Source of the DNA: Sphaerolaimus hirsutus
Taxonomy: Eukaryota > Nematoda > Chromadorea > Monhysterida > Sphaerolaimidae
Assembly: GCA_964036195.1 (NCBI GenBank)
Contig: OZ038454.1
Location: 5,766,001 to 5,830,000 of the forward strand
Direction: 5' to 3'
DNA length: 64,000 bases
Below the pieces are notes generated by a model. It saw nothing but the letters and a program-made list of their open reading frames with translations, did no database searches and was not told where the DNA came from. Of this stretch, positions 35,501 to 45,053 are shown piece by piece. Position numbers and translations under genes: made by a program. The number at the start of each line of letters is the position of its first letter. Within the stretch, counting starts at the first letter, position 1.

Positions 35501-36283
35501 TTGTCCTTTCATGAATAAGCCCAAAAATTTGAAGTTTGCTGACCCGCGTAATTTTCGCAAGTGCAGCAGTAGCAAAAATTGGGATAAGTCTTTAAGCATC
35601 GGCAGCTTAAATGTTCAGTACTTCAGTTCAGTTCATTCACCAAGTGGCAGTTCCAAGCCCTGTAAAGTGTAAAGTAAAGTGTCAATTGTCATGCAAAGTT
35701 CAGTAGTAAAATCTTTTCTTTTTTGTTTTGATTGTCACTTTACTTTGCATTTGACTTTACATTTGACACTTTACTTTACACTTTACACAGCTTGAAACTG
35801 CCCCCAAGTATTTCACAGTCTGCCAATGATACGCGCAATGTGCAAATTGATTCGCGCAGACCCATTCATATACTTTTTCTCTCACCTTTCACGGGTGTTT
35901 CATGCTGGAAACGTGCCAACGATATTTAACATTCAACGATTTTCATAAAACGTCGAAAAATTTCATTGCTCTTACAGCATTGTAAATAAATACGTTAGCG
36001 TATTCACAACAATAATTTTGTTTTGATATTTTAACAAAAATTATATGCTTTAATTATTATTGGCACGCTTCCAACGTGTGACATAAATAATTGCCAGTGC
36101 AGAGTATCAAATCCGCCCAGGTTACCAACAAAACATACCTAACAAATAATCTTTCGCACAGCCGCCGCAAATGGCCCAGAAAGAAGCATCGCATCAGAAA
36201 ATACCAGACAGGCGCTGGTCACGTTTCTGACCCAATTCATATGGCAAGCGAAAAAAGGATTCTTAGAGTACGCGTCGAATTGA
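32510..36283 (+). CDS. Globin, copy B
   Basis: Exons 32510-32716, 35254-35479 and 36162-36283, the same lengths and phases as copy A (184 codons). The Gln of VKQLSK (E7) and the His of SARHFDLGI (F8) are kept. Differences from copy A are about eight synonymous changes and three to four amino-acid changes (Lys/Asn at residue 3, Leu/Met, Thr/Ala, and Ser/Thr at the split codon), so both copies look maintained. Intron 1 holds two unit B-specific insertions (32909-33348, 34749-35165) and the antisense exon 33497-33702. It begins 295 bp downstream of the receptor stop on the same strand. Confidence 0.85.
32909..33348. mobile_element. hAT-like MITE with CAGGGCCGTATCCAGG ends
   Basis: Ends CAGGGCCGTATCCAGG and CTGAATACGTCCCTG, with exact 8-bp target duplication GTTCTGAT (32901-32908, 33349-33356). 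The empty site is at about 17166-17175 in unit A. The core has GCGCGCAAGCGCGCA at 33018 and GCGCCA motifs. Confidence 0.92.
33497..33702 (-). CDS. Conserved antisense 3'-terminal exon of unknown protein, copy B
   Basis: Paralogue of 17312-17523 with the four cysteines conserved (CFDAI, PCIDVC, LGCDNG). The only internal amino-acid difference is Asn here for Arg in copy A; the rest are third-base changes. The end is SAQAG before TGA. Function unknown; other exons not found. Confidence 0.55.
34749..35165. mobile_element. TA-flanked MITE with AGACCCCGTTTACACGG ends
   Basis: Ends AGACCCCGTTTACACGG and CCGTGTAAACGGGGTC, TA on both sides. The empty site in unit A is GATAATAAATTG at about 18563. 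The arms are ~190 bp and imperfectly complementary. Non-coding, located in globin intron 1. Confidence 0.88.
35644..35808 (+). mobile_element. Introner-like element, TGTAAAGTAAAGTG type
   Basis: Left end GTGGCAGTTCCAAGCCCTG, right end CAGCTTGAAACTGCCCCCAAG. The arms contain GTGTAAAGTAAAGTGTCAA and its complement. The same subtype is at 62639-63077. It lies inside globin intron 2 of unit B and has no counterpart in unit A. Confidence 0.6.
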
Positions 36284-37677
36284 TGTTACACGATTTTGGT
36301 GATCTCAAATGTGATCTCATATTGATAATTATTGTGGGGATTTTTTTGTGGAATTTGACTACGTTGGTATATAAATGGAATAAATAAACAAGAAAATAAA
36401 TAAATAAAAAAGAAACATGAAATCAATTTAAAAAAATGGATTATTCTAACTAGGAGCGCAGTGAACTCTAAGAAAATGCGGCAGAAGCGCAAAATTAAGG
36501 ACTTTGATGGACGCCGCGCCGATCCTAAGATGAACTGGCGAAATTATTACGGTATTGATCCATTCCATACCGTAATTATCGATTACGGTATCGGAATAGG
36601 CAAAGTGACGTCAGGAGAATAGCAGAACCAAACCAATCGGGTTCGAAAATGAGTGGCATGGGGGCTGGGGGAGGGGGTCGTTCTAGAAAATTCTCCGGCT
36701 ATATCTTTCCTAGATATTGAGCTGCTTATTCACACAGATCATGTCAAGTAATGCGAATATTTTAGCTAAACTCGGCAAACATGAAAGGAGTCAGTGATTC
36801 CGCCTTTACGTACCAATTTCAAATTTCGTTAAAATTGTTGAGTGAATTTCGAATTTGAATGAATGGATTCCATTCGATTCACGTTAAATCTTATTCAATA
36901 TGACATTTTATGCGAGAACTGGATAAACTGGATGCACATATTGACATATGAAAGCGGATAGCAAGGTATTTCATTGTAACAGCCCGGACAAATTCCAACA
37001 AAAAAGTACATACGTGTGCGTGCGAAAGAACAAAGGAAGAACGACCCTAATCACTGTACACCACTAGCGAAATCTGGATCATTTTGGAAATCTAAAAATT
37101 GCTCTGATTGACATAAAATGCTCACTTTGTTTGTAATAATAAGAAATTGCCGTATATTTATCAAGTGTAGATCTTAAATTCAAATATCGTCGGTGACTTT
37201 TCACTTATCTAATTGTAAAATTTGTTGATGGTCATCCCTAAGCATGAAATACGAGTGTCGATTACAATCAAATTTGGTTAGGATGGCGAAAAATTTCTAC
37301 AAAAATTCGTTAGACAATTGACTCGCATGATGTCTGCCGAGTTTACTACTTTAGAATAACTCCTACTTTTGTGAAGCAAATTTCCACCGATTGTCCACCA
37401 CTTTACTTACACCCAAAATTGTTTTGCACTTTTTTGCAGACCTTTCCCAACACAATCGAATTTTGTGAACTTCATCATTTACTTCAACTTTTTACAGTAG
37501 CAACGATTTAAAAACCATATTTCAAAGTATATCCGAAAGTTCAATTCAAAAGGAGAATTACAAAATACGGGGAAATTGACGTACACATGAACTATGCAAA
37601 AAAACCCAGATCTTTTCCAATCAGACAATAGTCCGCAAACGAGAACACAAAAAAAATATTTAAAAACGGACCAAAAA

Positions 37678-40298
37678 TCAATCCCCACTCGTGGACTTTG
37701 ATCTTTTCCTCAAGGGACCCAATTCATGTTCGATATCCGCGCAGGCGCTCTCAATTTGGAAGTTTTTACTCACCAACTGCACCCATCTGAAACATAAATG
37801 TGGTGAAAGTAAACGTTCAAACGGGATTGAGGTTTCGGGATCGGGATCGGGACCATAAAATCCCGAAATTTCGGGATTCAGGATCGGGATCCCGTTTGAA
37901 CCCTAGGTGAAAGTTGCGGTTGGAAAAATATGGACCGTAAAACGGTACGGTAAAGGTTCACAGTTTACCGACAATAAATACGGAACGGTAAATTGTCAAA
38001 ACCGTAGTGAGACAATTATCAGTGAGTACCGAAAAACGCGGCCGAGAAAACGAGTAAATCTGGTGAACTCAAAAAAAACGCTGTCAACTTCCTCGACACA
38101 TTTCTTCACTTGACATTTGCGAAGCTAGTGTGTTAATTGCGCTGTCAATTCCGCACTGAAAATAATAATAGGTATCTACTTTTCACTCTCTCAGATTCAC
38201 ATTTCAGCCTTTCTACTCATCAAATTTCTCATCAAGTCAAAAATCTTGAAATCAGCCCCAGACCAAAAAAGCAACCAAAAAAATACAAAAAAACAACCAA
38301 AACCGACTCGGTCTCGAACCGCTTCAACTGCGCGCCGGCCTCCAGCTGCATGTGTTTCCGTTTAACATGCACATCCTGTACGCGTGCGGCCGTGTGCCGC
38401 ACCTGCTGCTCGGCGTGGCGGGACAGTCGCTCCAGGGTGGTGTTGTATGCGCGCCAGGCGGCGCCCCCGTGCGACCACAGCAGGGAGAGGTTGGTCAGTC
38501 TGGGGGGGGGGGGTGGGGGAGTGAAGAAGTATCCAGAGTTCATGTGCCTTATAGCTTTTTTCTACCGACTTTATAAATATGTGCGTGTATACCTATACAC
38601 ATTAATTTGCAGTTTAACCCTGCACGATTTTCCCCCTTTCTGCCTTCTACACCTTGAAAACAGGGCCGTATCCAGGGGGGGGGGGGGGCTGCAGCCGCGC
38701 GTTTTTCACCAGACATAAGGTATTATCATCAGATTTGCTCCATGTGGCCGCAAATCGTTATAAATACACTTAATGTTGTGCTTTTTGCGGTTTTTGTATG
38801 TATATTTTACATACATATACAGCGTTCCGTGGCGCTGGCGCCAACGCCAATGGCGCCATGGTGTGGCGCCTACTAAAGGCGCCAGCGCCTTGGCGCCATT
38901 CCGCCACTCTGAAGCTAAAATTTTAGGGGACCCGTTCCCCGGCCTCCGTAAACAAGCAGCTCCCCCCCCGCTCAAAAATCCTGGATAAGTCCCTGCTTGA
39001 AAAAGCCTAAACATTCGTCCCCCGTGAACCCCCCCCCCCAAAGAAACGACTTATCCCTCCTGAGTAGCGAATTTTCCTAGACTTTGACAATCAATAATAC
39101 TCGATCGGCAACAACAACCCCCCCCCCAAAAAAAAAAAGCTAAAAAATCCCACCCCCAAAAAACCCCCACCTGGCATGTTGGTGCTGCAGCTGTGCCCTG
39201 GCATTGGACACGGAATCAGTCCACGCGGCCACGTCGGTCAGGCGCGCCGTCGCCGGCCCCGGCAGCTCGTATCTGGGTGGGGAAATGAATTTTTGAAATT
39301 TTAGATTGGGGGGGGGGATTTTTGAGTTTTTCGTTGGATATTTTGGGTTTGTTTGAAAAATGCGAAGTAGCCAAAAATTGGTGGATCTCGATGAAATGTG
39401 TGAAATTTGTAATAATAATAATTCAATAGAGCTAGTGACAACGCAAGGAAATTGGTTTACCTAGTGATGCGAAACTGATTGCGAGGACATCGCTTTTCGA
39501 TGTAGATATTTTTCGATATCGATATCAAAGATTGCTTCAAATACAAATTTGTTTTTGATTCAAAATTATCGATATACTAATGTCAAACCTGATGCAGCCA
39601 CATTCAACAAATCTGAGCATTACATTTTCAAAACAAGAACATAAACAAACTTAAATTTTATTAAATAAATTTAAAACAACAACCTTTTCATAGACAACAT
39701 TTCCATGGGATGTCTGCCGGCGACCCTTTCCATTTCCGATCGCAAAATGTCTGTGCTCCATTGATCGATGACTTCTTCCGGTGGCAGCAGATTTGCTAGG
39801 TAATCAGTAGTCGCTGGGAAACGTACACATTCAGCCTCAATCAGGGACAGGGCCTATATTCGGGGGGGGGGGGTATTTAAGTGGGGGGGTCCAGGGGCCA
39901 CATTCGATGGCTAAAATGCTTTGTGCCATTGAGGCTTTGCGCTCTTATTGACCCCACACACGCTAGTTTACAACGACACCAAATGTCAACTGGTTACGTT
40001 CCCATTTTAAAGCTTGCTGACAAACAGTCTTCAAATGAAAGCTTTGAATTGGGATCGGAACCAGTTGACATTTGGTGTCGACGTCAACTAGTGTGTGGGG
40101 CCAATAAGAGCGCAAAGCCTCAATGACCCCACATAACACACACAAACCCCAACCCCAACTCACCGCCTGCTTAGCGTGCTCGTCATACCCCGCGTCAATA
40201 TACGGCAGCGCGTCCACCAATAATGACGCGTCATCATCTGCACCCCCGCCGGAGCCTGTGCCCAGTGCCAATTTGGCCGATTGAGATTGGATGGACAT
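37678..40298 (-). CDS. BCAS2: BCAS2 / SPF27, pre-mRNA-splicing factor of the PRP19 complex
   Basis: Five exons (40164-40298, 39684-39853, 39171-39272, 38308-38499, 37678-37786) join without frame breaks to 235 residues; the human protein is 225. Family-specific stretches are visible: DALPYIDAGYDEHAKQA near the N-terminus, MLSMKRYELPGP in the middle, then HVKRKHMQLEAGAQL and WVQLVSKNFQIE. The protein is a core subunit of the PRP19 (NTC) spliceosome complex, acting in the nucleus in catalytic activation. The start is the first Met of exon 1, preceding the conserved block. The tail carries a basic RKRSKS run. Exons 4-5 lie in duplication unit B and are duplicated at 22029-22839. The exon 4 acceptor follows directly on a poly-C tract. 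Intron 1 contains a MITE (39929-40125) and intron 3 a hAT-like element (38661-38995). Confidence 0.95.
37810..37905. mobile_element. Short hAT-like MITE in BCAS2 intron 4
   Basis: Paralogue of 22161-22249, with 8-bp duplication GGTGAAAG on both sides. The left terminus has decayed to TAAACGTTCAAACGGG. Confidence 0.8.
38661..38995. mobile_element. hAT-like MITE with CAGGGCCGTATCCAGG ends in BCAS2 intron 3
   Basis: Ends CAGGGCCGTATCCAGG and CTGGATAAGTCCCTG, with exact 8-bp duplication CTTGAAAA (38653-38660, 38996-39003). The interior has GCGCCA motifs and G/C runs. It lies just outside the duplicated segment. Confidence 0.9.
39929..40125. mobile_element. MITE with GACCCCACACACGCTAGTT ends
   Basis: Inverted repeat in BCAS2 intron 1. 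The outer arms are GAGGCTTTGCGCTCTTATTG and its complement, the inner ends CCCCACACACGCTAGTTTAC and GTCAACTAGTGTGTGGGG. The interior has AAGCTTGCTGAC/AAAGCTTTGAATTGGG. Relatives or fragments occur at 7590-7865, 17640-17765, 33830-33940, 48394-48632 and 52810-53045. Confidence 0.7.
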
Positions 40299-40584
40299 CT
40301 GGGTGGGGGAGGTTAAGGTGGGAGTTTTGTAATCTTCCTATTTTTGAAAATGCAACTCGACCTGAGGTGAGATGAAATACATATTTTCCACAATAACGAC
40401 GCGCTGTGTGTGCGGCGCTCGGGTGCAAACGGGTGAAGGGCAGAGTTAGTACATTTTTGATCAAACTTTTCAATAAAAAAGAAAAATTCATTTGCATAAG
40501 ACGCTGAATATGTGAATATATGGCGAGCGATGCAGCCAAAGCAACAGTTGAATTAATATGTACATGTGTGGATATATATATATA

Positions 40585-41036
40585 CCGTATTTCCTCGAAA
40601 TACCCCCCGGGGGGTGATTGTTTCATAGTGGTCCCGAGAGGGGGGGGGTTAAACGAGGGGGGGGGTATTTCGAGGGGGGGGGGTGATTGTTTCACAAGAA
40701 AATTTTTGAAAACCAAGTACGAAATTGTCGTCTGAAACGTACGCAGACGTCGAAAAATGCAACAAAAACCGCCATTTATAAGGTTCTGTAGACTAATATT
40801 AGTATGTAGATGGTATGTACACTGTTCTAACGTGACACCGACAGTGTTTTAACGTGTGTTCTGCAGTACACTGAACACAAACTACAGTTATTGTCATGTA
40901 CGTTCCCTTTACACTCAATTTGGGGGGGGGGGTATTTCGAGGGGGGGGGTGATTGTTTCATAGTGGTCTCGAGAGGGGGGGGGTCAAACGAGGGGGGGGG
41001 TATTTCAAGGGGGGGGTATTTCGAGGAAATACGGTA
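40585..41036. mobile_element. TA-flanked CCGTATT MITE, well preserved
   Basis: Ends CCGTATTTCCTCGAAATACC and GGTATTTCGAGGAAATACGG with TA on both sides. Long G runs alternate with TATTTCGAGG and GTGATTGTTTCATAGTGG. About 70 bp of the centre (CAACTACAG...TACGTTCCC) is shared with 1684-1750 and 24480-24560. Confidence 0.85.
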
Positions 41037-42127
41037 ACGTACTACTGTAAAACTGACTGCGCACCTTGCACTGAAATCTAACATAACTGAAAAAGACCAC
41101 TATATAAAAACATATTTTTTCTAACATTGTAAAACATAAGGAAATTTATAGAAATTATCTAGCGGTGTTTCAATCACAATTTTGTAAAATTATGCGCAAG
41201 CACGTTATGTCTAGTCAGTATTTATATCAATCAGCCACAAACTCCACAAAAATAGGCAATATAAGTGTAAAGAAAGTTACATAGGTAGGAAAGGGGGGGG
41301 GGGTTGGCCAAACCGCCCAGCTATCTATCTATCCCGGTGACAAATATTTTTAGCGATTTTTCTCCATTTTCTTCCTTATACACCTTGAAAAAGCCTATAT
41401 ATCAAACCCCCGCCCCCCCCCCCCAATTTTTTTCCAGCCATCTTTCTTTCTCGGAGGCCGCTCAGCTATCTATCCAACACCCCCCCCCCCGGAGCGTCAA
41501 AATCTAGAATACCCCTGGAAAGTTATCATGTCAAAGTAACAAGGATAAACATGAAATATTCATTTCTGAACAAAAACACCAGTCACTTACAGGTTCTATT
41601 GTCACGTAACTTGTTTGAGTTATGATTTCAGTATCACCTGTCACTTGCGGAATTGACCCCTGTAGTTAAACCGAGTCAAAAGCAAGCACTGGGGGGATTA
41701 GCCGCAATTTCTCAAATAACTAATGATACCAACTGCGAGTAAGCCAAGCTCAATTGACAAAAGACAACAATAAAAAAAACAACTGTGAACCAGTAAATAA
41801 GGCGAAATCAGTCAAAATTATTCAACAAGGATCCGAAAAACTTTGAAATATATTCCAAAATTTAAACACATTGGAAACACTTCACACACATTGAAGAATA
41901 TTTTTTGGTGTTTAATCACATAGGACAATATTGGAAAATCATTAAGGGTAGATCCAATTTTTGAAACTTTGCCAGGATTTCAGAGACCAGTTTCAGAGAA
42001 GGGCTAATTAAAATAAACAGTCTCAGCGCACACCCCATCGACCCACCACCAAAAATTAATTGGCACCAAAATCACTTTACAGCACAAAAATACATAACCC
42101 AAAAATTCACGCCCAAAATCTCGAAAA
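41037..42127. other. Intergenic; one GATAGATAGCTG-type repeat
   Basis: At 41290-41515 the dispersed G/C-rich repeat with CAGCTATCTATCTATCCC motifs is present. At about 41640-41665, CACTTGCGGAATTGACCCCTG resembles the right end of an introner-like element without a left end. The rest has no recognised feature. Confidence 0.5.
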
Positions 42128-43146
42128 TCACTGCCGCCTGTTTCTGCGTTCGCGTTCAGGGGCCGATGTCATTTTGGACACAACCGCGCCAGTGCCAGCG
42201 GCCAAAATCGCGCCAAAAACTGCGCCAACGCCAAAGGCTAATTCTTTGGCGTAGGTTTCGTACCAGGGCTTTTCGGAATCGTCGTGCGGCAGCTGAGATT
42301 GATGTGGTTTTTATGTGAAAAATGATACATAATGACTAAAACCAAACAGCAAGTGACTGTGTGGGAAACAGCAGTTTTTCGGTAACTGAAAGTTGCGGTA
42401 AACTGAAGTAAATCTTGAAAGTTGCGGTAAACTTGCGGTACGGTAAATTTAAAAAAATTTTCCAAAAAAACCTGGTCAGCCTCCAGTTGAGAAGCATAAT
42501 CATCTTCATCCAAATAAATTCGATCAAAATCGAACAAATCGGTGGGTGCGCGGCATTTTGGACAAGCCTGTTGCCTGGAAAATAAAAAAATTACGAGAAT
42601 TCCCATTGCTAGCTTCGCGAGTGGGCGGAGTCACAAGCGGCTCGTGCGATAAAAGTCGCTCCCATTTTCCAAAGGCAAAATTTCCACTTTCAGTTTTACA
42701 GCACCTGCAAAATTCTCGCCCTTTCCCGGTTCTTGGAAAGTGAAAATTCGTGAGGCTAAGATTTCGGGTAACATAACACCATCCAAACATACCAAATTTT
42801 CATCGAAATCACTTATATCTGCACCTACCTACACAAAAATTGCAAATTCTAACGCGCATCTGAATACTTTTCAAAAATTTTCATATTCAACCCCCCCCCC
42901 CCCAAAGCCAACTGACCTCCTCAACCAAGTAGTCACACACTGTTCATGAAATACATGACCACACCTCTTCAGCGCGGCCACCGGTACGTGGTCACTTTTT
43001 TTTGAAACGGGAATCAATTCACATTGGCAAATAAGACAGGCCAAGGCGCTGGCTTGGGAAATGGACTGGTTGTGAAGTGGGTCATTTTTATGTGTGGCTT
43101 GTGAAGTGGGTTTTTGGTGACTGGACGATTGTTGTCTTGTGGACAT
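42128..43146 (-). CDS. RING-H2 finger protein with C-terminal membrane segment
   Basis: Three exons (42917-43146, 42472-42574, 42128-42292) join to 165 residues. The RING-H2 motif spans exons 1-2: CLICQC as the first Cys pair, then CGHVFHEQC and CPKC, giving C3H2C3 ligand order. An acidic linker (YLDEDDYASQLEADQ) follows. A Gly/Ala-rich hydrophobic segment (ELAFGVGAVFGAILAAGTG) looks like a transmembrane helix near the C-terminus, then a basic tail (RERRNRRQ). Such proteins are usually E3 ubiquitin ligases at membranes; substrate unknown. The first Met near a conserved-looking Ser/Gln-rich N-terminus was chosen; an in-frame Met at 43212 would add 22 residues. Intron 2 contains CGGTACGGTAAATT motifs, a MITE fragment. 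Confidence 0.82.
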
Positions 43147-43309
43147 TTTGGGATGGGATGTAGAATGATTTGGGATGTCTGGAATTGGAAATGTGAGAAT
43201 TGTTGTGATCATTTACATGCTGGGGGTATTTGTTATGATCCAAAGTGAATACTTTCAGTCAATCACGAATGTCGACACCCAGAAATAAATTGTCCGAACA
43301 CCAATGCAG

Positions 43310-44070
43310 GGGTTTAGTAGGGGGGGGCTGGGGGGGCGGGGTTCCCCCCCAAATCCGCCAGCTATCATGTATCCCGGAGGCCCGCTGAGCTATCTATCTA
43401 TCCCGGAGGCAAAATTTTGGGTTACTATCCCCTAAACCCCCCCCCCCAATCTGCCAGCTATCTATCTATCTATCTGAAGCGATTTTAAAGAAATTTTGCC
43501 CCAATTTTCGCTCAAAATCGCTAATTTTCGAACCTTTTTATAGTTGTTCACCTTCAAAATTCTAATTCATGTTACGTATTGCCTATTTTCAGCTATTTTT
43601 TGTACTATATGTACTTATATACCTATTTTTAGCTGTTTTTCTCCTGGGTTTCTTTTTTCAGAGTGGAAATTTTGAGGGGGGGGGGCTTTTTCGAGGGGGG
43701 GTTTATATTTTCGTCAGAAATTTTCACGTAATTCATAGTAAAGAGTACGCTTTTATATAAATACACAAAACAGGTAATCAACATGTCCAAGTAGGGTATA
43801 TTTGGACATATCAACGTCTATCGCTACACAAACTAGTACATGTGTAGCTGCGATGCAAACTGCGACCAATACATACATAATGTACACTGCATACATCATG
43901 TACATAATTCCAGACGGGGGTATTTCGAGGGGGGGGGGTTATTTTTTCCCCAGCCCAAAAACACCTGGGGGTATTTCGAGGGGGGTTGATTTAAGGGGAA
44001 TTCAAATTCAATTGAATCGAGGAAATACGGTATATGAACCCCCGCGGGGGTCCAAATCTACAAAAGTCTA
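43310..44070. repeat. Composite of GATAGATAGCTG repeat and CCGTATT MITE
   Basis: It begins CAGGGGTTTAGTAGGG, contains CGCCAGCTATCATGTATCCC and CAGCTATCTATCTATCTATC, then G-rich TATTTCGAGG blocks, GAGGAAATACGGTATATG (about 44018), and ends TGAACCCCCGCGGGGGTCC. A TCGAGG-type element is nested in the other repeat. Confidence 0.6.
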
Positions 44071-45053
44071 AATGCGTCCAAAAGTGACAATGCAAATGAA
44101 TTATCAGTTTCCAAAATTAAGGCAGTCAACATTTAGTACGTGTTTGGGAACATCAGTGTAGAATGATCTGTTTTTCAAAACAAATATCTACACAAAAAAA
44201 CTCCGAAAATATCACCGAATAGCAGTGTATCGGAATAAAATATGGTTGCAATTTTGCCCCATAGATTGAAAGACTGTATTGCTGACTCAAAGAAAAACAA
44301 GTTTCTTTCTTTTAACTTCATAAGCTAAAAATGAAACAGTGGAATAAATGTGACATTATGTATTTATAATATTTATATTTTCATGCAATAATCCATTGCT
44401 GACAAAAATGTATTAAATCTAAATAAAGTCTAAATAAATACAATAGCAGCGAAAATTAAAAACAGACAAATAAAGCTCCTAAGCAGTGATTTGTATTTCA
44501 CAAATTCACTTGATTTGTACCGAAATGTACTGACGTAAAAACATGGCCAAAACCGGCCAAAATATAAAAAAAAACATGGCCTGAAATATTCAAAAAAATA
44601 GAAATTATGCAGAATGGTATACCAAGCAAGGAAAAATCTAGGAAGACTATCATAAAGTAAAGCATATTTGACTTAAAATAACCAACATAGCACATTAACT
44701 GACAATTAACCGGACTAATTTTTGGCAATGGGGGCACACAAAAGTTCTGTACAAAAATTTAAAATCGAATCAGTTATGAATAGGGGCTCAAAGGGGGTTC
44801 TAGGGCTCGGACTAAAAATTAACGCCACTTTACCATATTTTCATTTGTTTGCATCGTGATCCTGGAGCGGTGCCAACTCCAAAAGCGTTCTAAACTGATC
44901 AAACTGAACTGAACTATTTTGATGAATTACGCACCCAATTCACACACAAAGCTATGTACTGTGAATCTTTTATAGTTTTTATTCAGGGATATGTTGCACA
45001 AAGTGCACGTTACTTTTTTGCTTTCATATGTCTGGATCCCATTTGAACACTAA
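44071..45053. other. Intergenic / 3' side of wolframin
   Basis: AT-rich with no supported exon. A minus-strand AATAAA at about 44978 lies 75 bp past the wolframin stop and is a plausible poly(A) signal. Confidence 0.4.

Larger units (their letters stand above)
23138..38517 (+). repeat. Tandem duplication, unit B
   Basis: Second copy of the segment 7036-22860, same orientation. It starts at the gap edge (23138 aligns with about 7040) and loses homology at about 38517, just past BCAS2 exon 4. Unit B-specific insertions include 23463-23574, 24000-25056, 28191-29399, 30634-31054, 32909-33348 and 34749-35165. Confidence 0.92.
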
